Positions 12,245-26,000 of a DNA stretch of 64,000 nt are shown here, piece after piece. Source of the DNA: Balanoglossus misakiensis (lineage: Eukaryota > Hemichordata). The notes under the pieces were generated by a model, which searched no databases, was not told the DNA's origin, and worked only from the letters and a program-made list of their open reading frames with translations. The stretch spans positions 4,340,001 to 4,404,000 of the forward strand of contig CM082585.2 in NCBI GenBank assembly GCA_040954595.2, given 5' to 3'. A program made the position numbers and the translations under genes. Positions within the stretch are counted from its first letter, which is position 1, and the number at the start of each line of letters is the position of its first letter.

Positions 12245-14245
12245 CTTTCACACACTTTCTAGCATACGTACAGTTGTGTTACTGCTGGGATTTTTCACTC
12301 TGCAGTTGAAAAGAGACATATCTAGTATGAAAGTAGAGACTTGTTGAAGCAGTAAGTTTTGGGATAAGGTAGACTTTATTAGGTGTGTAAAAGAAATCAA
12401 TGCTCTAAATTGCGAATTCACAGGTTTTTAAAGTATTCTTAAAAAAGCTAGAGAAATATCCAGCACATGATGTGATCAATATTATCAAACAATCAAAGTG
12501 CAAAATGACATTATAATCTATCACGATTGGAACTATTTTGGGATAATAAATTCTGTAAAACTCTCAGCACAGTACATGTGGCCTACATACTCGACATATT
12601 TATCATTGATTTTGTTTTAATTTGATTTGGTCAAACAATGACAGAAATACCACATGCTGCCCAAGTAGAACGAATACTGATCGGTTTGTACGCATTTTTC
12701 GGTATGCAATTATCCTAAAATAGTTCCAAACGTTATCTGCACATTGGTTGCCGGTCATTGTCGAAAATGTATATGCCATTGTCAGTCCTTGATGTGTTTT
12801 TCACTCGTAAGAACATGGCCAAAACAAGGTGATCATTCACGAATAATACACTTTTTTATGGTAACCACTTCTGCCTATATACACCGAATGCAATATTATG
12901 TATTTCACGTGGAATGTAATTAAATACTAACGAACATGTTCATTACGTCGACATTCCTATGCTCTGAGAGTTGTTGAGCAATCGACTCTCAAATCGAATG
13001 TTTTGTCAATGGAGTCACCTACGTTGATTGACCTTTATATAATTAGAACATGATGATTATATATGAGTCATGAGAAGTCTTCAAAAATAACAATTCTTCC
13101 TTTATATTCCATTCTAAGTAAAATGCATAACACAATATCTGAATGCCATGGTTGTATTTCCGTAGTAGGATACCACCAAGTGCAATTTAACATTAGAGTT
13201 GATAGGAAAAAATACGTCGTTATAGTATTTCAGCTTACTTTTTTTATCAAGACAGACCAAACACTCATGTAATGATCTACGGACAACTAGAAATGGTTAA
13301 ATAACTATAATAGAGGAAACAGTACTTATATATTTGTAACATCTAAATTGAGAGAATGGGTAACTATTATCTTTAACAATTTAATACTTGTAGAAAATCA
13401 ATACCAATTTGATAGAGTAAATATAAGTGATAATGTAAAGAAAATCGTGCCAACGATACATATAAATACATGTAGTCTATAAACCTGGATTCTGGATACG
13501 CAATTCTGCTGTGTGAGAAGGGCTCCCTCCAAGCTGCAAGATTCCAGTCCATATGAAAATAGTCAGATACAAGTGTATTCGACGCACAGTTTCCCAAACT
13601 TTCACAATTAACAATTGCCTGTCAACAAATCTATCCACAAAATTATACCAAAAGAATTATATAGCCTTGGTTTAGGCCAGGAAGAAAAAATAAATTGTTC
13701 ATCGGAATCGCCGCTTCTACTTGGCTGATTTGGAAAAAAAAATTGGATCTCGGCAAATTCTACTTCCGCGTTACAAAATTCTTAGTACTGCCGCTGGTGG
13801 CCAGAATATGTTGTGCAAACACCAACTGTAAATGTAATTGCCTAGGTTATTGTTGGGAAATATAGTATTGAATTCAGTTACAAGTACATGTATCAGTGTT
13901 TTTGTCTGAGATATTTCTGGTAAAAAGGGAAACAATTATCTCGCATGGTCTGCATCTGTGCAAACATGCCAGAGAACCGCATTTACCTTCAGCCTAAATT
14001 TTTTTTTATTTCGCTCGCCGCTCCTGGAACTAGGTCCGATGAACAAGATTTATTTTCTCTCTGGCCTTATTGGTAAATTATCATAATTCATTCACATTTA
14101 AGCTAGTGGTTTCTGGAATTCGATTAGGAACTCACTTCCGATTACAATATTACTATAAACATTTAAAATCCAATTTAAAGATTAACATGTTTTACAGTTA
14201 AGAATTCAACACTCGAAACTTGAAAAATACCCATTCCAGTACAGA
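12245..14245. repeat. 3' flank of gene B, shared with gene C
   Basis: The sequence aligns in the same orientation with 46175-47340 downstream of gene C. About 630 bp here (13480-14112) are absent from the gene C flank. The edge of that block is present in the inverted copy at 100-140, so the simplest reading is a deletion in the gene C flank. No gene was recognised inside. Confidence 0.65.
14049..14054 (-). terminator. Candidate polyadenylation signal of gene B
   Basis: The minus strand has AATAAA about 210 nt downstream of the gene B stop codon. This is a sequence match only. Confidence 0.35.
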
Positions 14246-14263
14246 CGTACGTTTCTAGACTTT

Positions 14264-14419
14264 CTAGTTCAACTTTTGACTTTTCTTTGCACAGTCAACC
14301 AGCCGTGAAATCAGTCTTCCATAAGCCGTTATATCTTTGCTGTATGCTAACTTTTCGCCTATCTTCTCGATGATCTTTGATTTGCTGACATCCGACAGGA
14401 AAGCTTTTTTGATGGTATC
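14264..14419 (-). CDS. Gene B exon 43: kinase-like tail, alpha-F region, and stop
   Basis: The last exon encodes 51 residues and [14 protein letters not shown] resembles the kinase segment around DFG, here [17 protein letters not shown] resembles subdomain IX/alpha-F, with its Asp and the Y-G pair. The exon enters in phase 0 behind a CTTATAG acceptor. It matches gene C exon 43 at most positions, including the ending CAKKSQKLN. The kinase interpretation of this exon alone is tentative. Confidence 0.75.
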   Translation of the reverse strand, partial: DTIKKAFLSDVSKSKIIEKIGEKLAYSKDITAYGRLISRLVDCAKKSQKLN

Positions 14420-16959
14420 CTATAAGAAAGAAAGAAAAGTATCTAATTTAAGTCACCTTAAACCACGATCGTGACGTCACACTATTCAATAGACAAGTCA
14501 TTCACTGAGAGAACCTCCGTCTCACACAAAACCACAGGTTGAAAACCAAGTCCCGGGTAGTTCTAGAACTACCTCCGGGGGTTCTAGAACTACCACAGGA
14601 CTCAGTCTTACCTTTCGTAACAAAAATACAGATACACAATGCTTTATTTGCATAATTACATTTACTTCTATACCTGTATTCAAAGTACATTTCATTTGAA
14701 TAGAGTAATTGTTATGTTAATTGAAAGCGAACTGGATATGCGACAGTCTCCGGATCATTTCATTCAATGCTTCAAAAATAGACAAAAATCAAATCACCAG
14801 AAACAAACTAACGTTGCAATAAATTCACTACAATTTTCTAGAAAATTATACTAAATCACATTATCCCCAGATTTGCTTGTATTACTCTAACCCGATGCTT
14901 CACTTCGATTTTGCTTCACTACCGACATGTAACAAGGTTGGCTGTTTTAGGCCTACTGTTTAACAAAACCCGCGTACCTTGCAAAATTCTGCTTACTTTT
15001 TGTTGCTGTTCACCAGATGTGGGTTTGTAATGTCGGACGGCTTCACTTCGGTATCAAATCTTTTCGCAGATGAGTTACTCACCAATATCGCTACCATACA
15101 GACGCGTTGCCGCTGTGGCTCGTAGAGAGTGGTTCGTTCAAAAGCCGGGGAGGCCAATACACAGACGGGCAGTAGTACCATGTAGAGCATTGTGACCTGG
15201 TTTTTGCTTTACCAACATGTAGCCGCTTGTTTTCGCAGATGATATAGATCGGAACTACATGTATCTTCAGATCGATTTCATGGACATTTGAAGGAAAATA
15301 AACTAAAAACGTGGCACTTACATGTAGGCCTACTGCATTTGGCCTAGAAAATTTTCGCGTAAGCTTACCATGTGCACGCAAAACCCCAATAGCTGTAACC
15401 CTTCCCATAACACACTACGTAACACACCTGTAAAGTTTAATTTGATGCAAATTGCAGTTTGAAATTAGCATATCACTCCGACACGTAAGCATGAACATTT
15501 GGAGTAACACCTGCCAAGCGTGGGCGATCTTGTAAGGCCCAGCAGGGCGGTCTAGAACTACCTGCCCACGACATGATTCATTTATAGGAAGAGGGGTGGC
15601 CAACCAAATTTCATAGTCAGCAATGAAGAATTAGCTTCTTTTGATAAAATTTTGATCCTTATAATTTACTGAATCGTTGTGTAATACGATGTCTTAAATA
15701 TTCACAAAGCTCCAATGGTGACAATGTCTGTGGGGGATCGTGGTTTAAGTTAGAGAACCACCTCCCCCTCCGTGGTTCTTGGTTTCCAATCGCCTCGGGC
15801 ATGCGGCCCTCGGCGATTCGAAACCAAGAACCACCTCGGGGTCGGTGGTTCTCTATTACTTAATAATAAGTCAGCTTTTTAATAAAACTTAGTTTAAGAA
15901 TATCATCCAGTCAAATTTGCAGACTGAATTTAGCATTAATGTTGATGTCCCCTTTCTCTCATAAATGTTTAAAGAGTACATGGACTAGTGACCAAATATG
16001 CATATGTTTAATTTATGAGCCCGAACAGTCAAGTCCAAATGATACAATCCATGGCTGGTATGGTGCTTTTAGGAGATATCTTGGGATGTAATAATATGAC
16101 ATCTGTACTCGATCCACAAAATAAAAAAAAACACTGGCAATAGCCCATTAGGCCTAAGCATTTCAAAATAGGGTAACCCCTATTGAGCATTCAAAATTAG
16201 GGTAACCCCTATTCAGCATTTCAAAATTAAGGTAACCCCTATTGAGAATTTCAAAACAGGGTTACCCTTATTGCGCATTTCAAAATCAGGGTTACCCCTA
16301 TTCAGCATTTAAAAATTAGGGTAACCCTTATTGAGTATTTCAAATCAGGGTAACCCCTATTGAGCATTTCAAAATCAGAGTAACCCCTATTGAGCATTTC
16401 AAAACCTAGTAACCCACCAATATATGACCAATACATGACCAGTCCTTCAATATTGCATAAGTGATTAATGTTTTTCTTCTCTAAAGATAGGAAAACTGGG
16501 ATATTCTTGTCACTTACATCGTCGCCATTTATTGTCACCAGAACTATTTCTTCCCGGATGTTGTTGTGCAAGGTACCTCTGCTATGGAGGAAGTCCATAG
16601 CGGAAGCGACGCCACGGGCAATTACGTAGGCATCTTGAATCCGCAAACCCTTTGGTCCTTCTCTGATGTGATCGGAAAGAGGTACGTAATTCACTGGTAG
16701 CGATGGGAATGTGTTGCTATTTGGCATCTGGTTGTGCAGGAACAAAACTGTAACGAGAAATAAAACCATGCTATCGAGCGTGGTTGTACATTATTACAAC
16801 CAAAACGGAGATAGCGAGGGTCCTGGTTTGTACGTTACATATGATCTTAGACATAATACGCACAATTGAGGCCATAAAGGGTATACTGTTAGCTCGTTCA
16901 ATTCCTAACTAGAATATGATATGAACCGATAAGAAACGGAATAAAAACGGACATAAGGA

Positions 16960-17031
<72 letters not shown>

Positions 17032-20000
17032 GGCACATAGAGAGGTAGAGAAAATACCAGCCAGCCAGAATGGCGGACGGACAGACAGATAGACAGATAG
17101 ACAACCAGCCAGACAGACAGACATACACCATTCTCTGCCTATGTATACCTGTCGGATCGGTTCGCTGTGCCATACTCGTAGTGGTTTCCAAACTCTGACG
17201 TGCCGCTGCCTTCTTGTTTGAGTTGATAACCGATATCGTGTACAGGACAGGATTTGCAGCAGAGTTGACGGGCAAGATGAACACAGCTGTCCACGCATAC
17301 ACAACACCTGGAATTGTGACTGTGTTTGAGAGCGCTAACATGCCCATGACCGTAATTGGCACCCAGCAACAGAAATCGGTCAACACAATCAACGTCATTC
17401 GTTTGGCAATGGATGCTTCCTTCGATTTGCTGCGTGACTGGGCACCGGTTGCCGACCCAGTACGCTCTATGACGATATACATCACCAAATAACAAAGGAA
17501 AATAATAACAAAGGAAATGAAATTCAGGAACAACAGCATAACCGAATATTCCCAGCCAGGTGTTTGCTCATTTGTTAAATACAACGAAAGGCATACTGGG
17601 GACCGACCGTAGTAGCTGTCACCAAAGTACGAGATTCTTAACAGCGGTAGCAAACTAACGACCAAACAGACAACCCATGCAAACACCGTCAGCGCAGCTG
17701 CATATTTGAATTTGAAGAACATAAACCGCAGCGGAAAGACAATCTTAAGAAACCTCTCCACTGTTATCAAGGTCAAAACAAAAACGGATCCTTCACTAGA
17801 GAGAGTCGCTAGGAAACCGGCGAAATGACACAAACTAGAACTCCGCCATATTTCATCAAATCTTACATAGACCCCACGATAGTACATGTCCGTCGATGCT
17901 ATGATAATCAAGTATAGACCCATCAGAAAATCGGAAATGGCCAAATTCCAAATCAAGAAAGTAGGTATATTGTTGAAGTCTTTCTGTTTCAGTCGCCAAA
18001 CAATGACAAATGCGTTGCCGAGGAGAGCAAATGTGCCGAGAATCCAGATGAAAACCCGCAAAACATTGTTAGCCATGAGATCTTCACAAGACGAGAACGC
18101 ATCCCCGGATGGCGTGCACACTTCAACTTCATGATAAGATCTGACCATACAACAGTACATATACGCATCTGTGTATCTGTTGAGATAAGAGAACAAGGAG
18201 AACTGATTACAACCAACGAAAGACAACCAAGTTACTGTTCACCATTTGGCGTTAATATGCCCCATATCAAGGAATTGTTGGAAAAATAATATATGAAAAA
18301 CAGCAAGTTTTCATTATTACGAAAAGAGTTCGTTCCCAGTATACTTCAATTCAAAATCCATATCTATTTCCGGACAGACAACACTACATAAGACACAAAC
18401 ACAATTTGAAAGTAGATGTAACAAGTTCGAAATAAGCTATTTCCGTCAATTTAATGAGTGTTGTTTTCTTTAAAAATCCATTGTGGCTAGTGTAGTTACG
18501 CAAACACATACAACGTCAGGGAAGTATTCTCTGCTTATTCCCAATTTCATGTAAATGAGTAACACAAATTGAAATATATCCCTTTGATAAAGATCCATAT
18601 TAGAAAAAAATAAAGTACTGTCCACTAACACGTGCAATATATCTTACGCACTCATGTATTTTGAAAATTGAACCTAAACTTATAATTGTCAATGTATTCA
18701 GTTTTATCTTCTTGCATAGAAACTCTTTACAAAATAAAGTGGAGGTAAACTTACATTTGCTGCAGACTATCCAGTGGAAGGAACAATGCATCACTGTCGA
18801 CAGCAAAGCTATTACCAGTCAAATCTCTACAATGGAGTAAAACAGAGCACACATGTATATTTCATGATTACTCTCTTTCTTTCTTCCTTCCTTTCTTTCT
18901 TTCTGGTCACAATAATACGAATCCAATTCAACATAAACAATGTTGAATGGAATCACTTTTCGATGATGTACTACCGCTACTACACACATACTTACAATTC
19001 TCGAAGCTTTCCCAGTCCTTGAAATGCACCGTCAAATATTTTACTGATGCCATTTCCTGACAGATAACTGCAAGTAAACATTCTTATACTCATTGATTAC
19101 CAGATCTAGCACCCAAGGGCATATGATGCAGACATCATAACACATGTTTTGGAGAATAGTGTGAACTCTGACTTACATGGTGCGTTTGTTTGAATACTGA
19201 CTGTATGATTTGTAATAATGATCATATCCCATTCCGCGAATATTATACATAAAAAATAAACACAACTTACAGTGTTTTAAGCCGCTGTAATCCGAGAAAA
19301 GTGTGTCTATAAAGCTGCCTCAGATTATTTCCATTTAGATTCCTGTGGCATAAAATGACACATTAGAGGTGTGAAGAAAAATTAATATTATGACAATGAA
19401 GCAGGACATATGTTTTTGTAGAAACGAAGACAATTGACTGAAATCATGCTAAATATCAATCTAACATGAAGATATTTATACCAGTAGTTATACCACTTAC
19501 AAAACGTGCAGGTTGCTAAGATGACGAAACTTGTTTGTGGGAATTTCAGCTACGGAATTGTTGGACAGATCGCTGCGAAAAGTTGAGTGAAACAATGTTA
19601 TCTGAGCAGCAATGCAAAATTTTGATATTGCTTTTCACCAAGCAAGAAGGGGTATAGTACATACACGAACATACATACATACATACATACATACATACAT
19701 ACATACATACATACATACATACATACATACATACATACATACATACATACATACATACATACATACATACATACATACATACATACATACAGACAGACAG
19801 ACAGACAGACATACATACATACATACATACATACATACATACATACATACATACATACATACATACATACATACATACATACATACATACATACATTCAT
19901 ACATTCATACATACATACATACATACATACATACATACATACAGAAATACAGAAATACAGAAATACAGAAATACAGAAATACAGAAATACAGAAATACAT

Positions 20001-23000
20001 ACATACATACATACATACATACATACATACATACATACATACATACATACATACATACAGAAATACATACAGAAATACATACAGAAATACATACAGAAAT
20101 ACATACAGAAATACATACATACAGAAATACATACAGAAATACATACAGAAATACATACAGAAATACATACATACATACATACATACATACATACATACAT
20201 ACATACATACATACATACATACATACATACATACATACATACATACATACATACATACATACAGAAATACATACATACATACATACATACATACATACAG
20301 AAATACATACAGAAATACATACAGAAATACATACAGAAATACAGAAATAATACAGAAATACAGAATACATACATACAGAACTACAGACATACAGAAATAC
20401 ACATGAACACATTTTTACTTACAATTCGGCCATAAATTGGAAATTACTAAAGTCCACAAGTGACAAGTTTAGTTTATTTCCAGTGAAGTTCCTGTAATAA
20501 AGAAAATAATACTGTAGAATAATTCCGGTAATATATTCATTTTGACAGTTCAAGGAGTTTAAGGTTACAGATATTCAAAGAGAGTCTTAATCCTCAGGCT
20601 TATCTGAAACCGCTACAGATGTTATTGTTAAATGGTACTTACAATTTTCTCACATCAACCAGAGATGGCGGTATCTCTTCTATGAGATTATTTTCACAGA
20701 AGACAACATGTCCTTGGCATTTGCAACCGGGCGGGCAGCTGCTGTCTGCAAAGTGAAAAGGTTAATAAACTATCATGGTGTTTGTTTATGCCCAGTAAAG
20801 ATTTATTTCTATGGTGTATATTGTAATGATTACACTTACCACAACCCAGTTCGTCGTCTCCACGCTTACACTGTTTTATTCCATCACATCTCTGTGTCAG
20901 TGGTAAGCATTGTCTTGAACCATGGCAGTGGTAGTAGCCAGGGCAAGTGTACGAATCTGCCAAAATAAATGAGAAAAAGCTGAAATGGTTCTGATGATAA
21001 GTAAATATGACAATCCAGGACGACACTATTGTCATTAAAGGGGAACTTGAACGAGCTTAAAAACTTTGACATTTGACGACAGGATTTGGGATGGTCTGGG
21101 TTGGGGAACGTGCACTTAAATTGTGACGATCGCGTACATTATACGTTTTAAACCTGAATTGTAATTTCACTAATCGAAGCACCCCACGCCGTGTTCTCGA
21201 TGTGACAGGTTTTGTTGAGCGTCGTGAAAGCGGTGATACGATGCATTTACAAATATCAAATGAAGACAATACCACCCGAACTCTCTAAATACAAAATATG
21301 GAGAAATCACTTGTTGGACACTACGGGCATCACTTCGTACCTGAAGTGATGGACTCACCACAATTATCTTCGTCCTGTCCGTTTGGACAGTCTGGAATTC
21401 CATTGCATCGTCGATGAAGCGGTATGCAGTAAGATTCAAGGCATTTGAACATACCACCTGGACAGTTGAACTGGTCTGTGAGGAAATTATTAAAAAATAA
21501 CGAGGGAAACGAATATATTTTGCCGCCAATTGACAGTTATTTGATCACGAAATACCTAGTTTATATTACATATCATGAAATTCAATCAAGTCCTGTGCAA
21601 TTTAGTTCTGGTATCTGATATGTATTTCGCATAACTGAATTAAACCACTGCTGACCTTTAGATAATTCAAATCATCTCATCAGTCCGAATCTTTAATTCT
21701 AATGTTAGTATATTGTTATGGTTGTTTTGTTGTTGTTTGTTGTATTAGTCATGTTTTCAGTGATACGCCATGATAAGATATCATGAGAAACATACCACAA
21801 AGCACAAGATGAGAGACATCCCGACATCCGACTTGGAAACCGTATTCATCAAAGTCATAAATACACATCAGCGTTCGGTTTATACAGTGGCCATTTTCAC
21901 ATTCAAATTCACCAGCACGACATTCCGGGTACTCTCGAAACGTTACAGCGCCCTCTGCTGTGCCAACGTCAGCTGTGGGATTACATCCGACTTCATCTTC
22001 ACGCTCGTTGCCGACACAATCTTTCATGCCATCACAGTGTGCGTTGCTAGGTAAACAATCCCCGGAGTAACACTGGAATCCGTTACATACATCTGTTCAA
22101 AATTAACCATGGAAATCATTAAGATTTACCACAACATGGTCTCATCGCACTATGTAGTTCGACAGGGGAATATATGAGACCGTTCTCATAATGGTTTAAC
22201 GTGTGGAATGTAGCGAATTGATTCACAACAAGTGAAATAAGATTCTTCATTTGCATTTGCCTTACCACAGTTCATTTCATCAGAGCCATCCATACAATCC
22301 GGAAGTAGGTCACATCGCTTGGCTTGGCCGACACACTGTCCGTTATCACACATGAATTCGTATAAAGTACAGTTTGGATAAACTAAAATAAATCATAAAA
22401 GTGATTTTCATATTTATGAGTTCTGCAGATTAAATTTTCCTTTGGTAATAAAATTATATGAAGAACGTCGTGCAACAAGCTATTAAGGCTGGAAAAACAA
22501 TGTGAGATAACAGGAATATATTAGACATTACTTTACAATTGGGTTTTCAGAGAGGTGGCCATCTCTTCAGCTCTATATACAGACATCACATAAATAGGAA
22601 ATAATTGAAATACCTACTTTGTCTCCACAGCCAAGTTCAACTAAAAATACCATGAAATCTAGATTTTATTGATTATCATGTGCATCAAATGTTGCCATTA
22701 GCAATGGATAATAAAGCACGTTTATGTTAAACATACCACAATGTTCCTCATCAGTGTTGTCGCCACAGTGGTCAATGAAGTCACAGTAGAAGGTCATTGA
22801 GACGCAGTTTCCGTTGGAACACTCGAATGTGTTGATTGGACATAATCCTCTCATTTCTTGAATGAAATAAAAACATGACGTTTTAGAAGTAGTTGTTTTT
22901 TATTGTTTGTGTCGTCTGCTCACCTTCTGTCAATGTGTTCGAGTTTAAGGCCATATTAAGTTACATTTTTGCGGACATTCAACTATCATATTCGTAATTG

Positions 23001-26000
23001 AAATTGCCACAGTGAAGGGGAAAATGTTATTTTATAGACGTCATCAAATGCAAACGGCGGCCTAAATTGAGTTAACCAAAGTTAGTGTTAGCAGGAGTAT
23101 ATGTGTAGTTTATGTTAAAAAATTGCTACAGTGTAGCTTGTTGCAAACTTGTGACACAATCGCAATTCGCATTGTCACATGAAGTCGTAAATAAATTGTG
23201 GATAACTGTTCCTATAGAATGACTTGTTCCATAGACGCCATCAATGTTAAACAACCTGCAGTAGACTACAATGCAGGCATCCGGAGCATAACTTACCACA
23301 GTTGTCTTCATCCGATCCATCAAAACAGTCTGCAGTGCCATCACACACGTACACCTCATGGATGCATACACTGTCATTACACCGGAAATTATCGTCGCCA
23401 CATTCCATTTGCATTCCTGACAATGTATATATGCATATTTTAAATTATTTTATGCACTAACATCAACAAAGTGATGTTCTTCAAAGATAACTAACAACTT
23501 ATGATTTCAAAGTAATGCCTCTTTTTCATCAAAAGTTCATATCTTACCCATTGCATGGTTTCGGCAAAGGTCATACTGAATCGTAGGATTAGCGCAGTTC
23601 TGTAGACTTAGGCTCCAGTCAGACGCTCCCAGGACCAGACATTCGTTAGAATTTGTTGAATTCGGCCAAGACATATTTCCTTGTCCAATCTGGCAAGAAA
23701 ACAAACTTCCACATCCCCCGGATCTTTCAACGGCATCAGTGAACTCATGCGTGGCGTTTCTTTGTAATAAAATATAACCTTCGGTCGAGAAGTCCCATAC
23801 ACGCCTTAGGTAATATATGAGCAGTGTGAGGTCTTTGTACGAGGAATAGCGCGGGAATGACTGTATCTCGTTCATCTGACAAAGCTCCCCACTGTTGGCC
23901 AGTACAGGTTTGAAACATGTGTCTTCATATCTCCCCCAAGAGAGATCTTCACAACCTAGATGAAGAAAATGTACGTATACTTAGCTTCTATGCCTGTGGC
24001 GTTAAGTAACGTGGCAAAGGGTCGTTATGTTCGATACCATATCAGCTTTACTATATAGCTGATTGCATTGGTGTATACCTGTGTATATAAACCAATTATG
24101 TAGTTTCGCTTAATATGGCGGGACTCCTGAGTACTAAGAAGTACACAGATAGTTAACATATATAGTATATATCTATATTAATTTCATTGTCTCAAATGAC
24201 ACAACCACAAACTCTAATATAGCTAATAGATATGTTTTGCATGGAATATAATAATTGCTAAATCGTAGAATCATTAGGATTGTTGTACTTACCATATTTG
24301 GCCACCCCATTATACTGCTCGTCTACACGATCACCAATGTACAACGCTGGCTGCTTGCAAATAAACTGTTTGACATAATCCACGGCGCATGGTATATCGT
24401 GCCAGTGGTTTGTGTGGTGAACGTTTGACATCATGATAACGGTACAGAGTTCGAATCTAGCACCGTCGGGCTGGTCGAGTTCATCTTGTGTTGTCCCTCT
24501 CGCCCTGCAAATAAAACGTTTCCGAATATCACTTAGGAAGGCACCAGAATGTCACATCAGCACACTCATATTTTCTATGCTGAGCACTGCTATATATACA
24601 AAATCTTTCGATTTATCATTATAGGAACGCAAAACTATTACATATTCGCGAAGACTGTTTCTGTATTCCAAATCATGCTCTATTGATAATTAGGATGGAG
24701 TTGCCACAGTATCCCCTGAACTTAATGTCTTTCTGACATGTTTTCACAAAAGTGAACAACCGACGCTTACAAATAATTGCATCCTCGTGGTATACGTTCT
24801 GTGCTATATTTTGTCGTCCTCAACCTAGAGTTCCTCCCCCAAACATAGACATTGATGTAAGACCTACCAATCTGTATAACCCGTTGGGTTGCCATCAGTC
24901 CATCGATGCCTGCCTTCTTCTGTCTCGAGGTGTAAACCTAATTATGCAAATTAGTAAAATTAAGAAGACATCATTCTAAGAAGGCCACCTGAAATTAAGA
25001 AATACAATGCAAATGCCAAACTAGTTAGATCAGAAAAAAAGATTTGTTCACCTATGTAGGTGGTCGTGTCACCATTCCACCATAGTCTCGCCAATGCATA
25101 TGTAATGAATTCGGATTCATCTGCATCCAAAATGCTAACAAGATGACCGCCCTCTTCGGTACACTTTGTTTCAGCCTCATTCCATGCCAATGTAGTCGTC
25201 TGTGAGTGGAACTTGTAGCAGTGCCTGCGAAACCCGTCCGAGACTCCTTCTGGACAACTGTAGCCTATATAAAATGGTAACATTGTATAAGCAAGGACTT
25301 TATAAAACAGTCATATCTACCACATTCACGATCTGTAACATGCACACATTCTACAAATATTGACTTGCTCTGAGGGTAACAGCATCGTGTACTTTTGGTT
25401 TCCGAGGGACTGTGAGTCACTCCAAAACAGTATGTTTCCAAAGGCCAAAGGCCGAGAGAAACTACTGTTTTGGAACGACTTACTGACACAGGCCGACAGG
25501 ACACACGCGTGTGATGTTACATGAATGTGGCAAGGAAATATGTGTACATGTTTTATAACACAATTCATCCGAAAATAGCACTTAATCGGGAAATTTCTCC
25601 GCAGTTACCAAGTTGGCTGCAGACCAACTCGCCATCGCCATGCATCACATCGATCGTCATCTTAGTTTTCTTAAGCGTGAGTTCGTATATAGATGGTGCA
25701 TCTCAACTTGGCCAGGCAACAGTTTTTGGAACTGTCGTCTGTCATGCACTTTAGAGAATGAGAGCACAGATTATGGATTAGATGTGCTATAAAACAAGTT
25801 ATTCCCACCAACAATGTCATTGTCTCCTGCATTGTTAAAATCATATTTACGTCGCCAAGGTTTGGATTGGTGGGTGGGTTTGTGGGTATATGTCTGTTAT
25901 GCACCATCAGGGAATCACACTATGTTAAGCACAATTCGTTAAAACCTGTTTAAGCCATAAGCTGTAGGAGTATGCGAGATCATTCTTGGCGAAAATAATT

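Noticed and set aside
16158-16416. Possible interstitial telomeric repeat because of GGGTAA
   Set aside because: The unit is about 30 bp with a single GGGTAACCC core, not a hexamer array.
16898-17148. Extended C-terminus of the 7TM frame with Phe/Leu/Ser repeats
   Set aside because: It reads through the exon 41 donor into a (GAAA)n microsatellite. The donor in phase 1 and the aligned donor in gene C show the exon stops at 17149.
19546-20412. Long open frames on both strands made of repeated MYVC or IHTY units
   Set aside because: They are translations of the CATA microsatellite, which is open in every phase; the same holds for 41883-42209 and 51465-51853.
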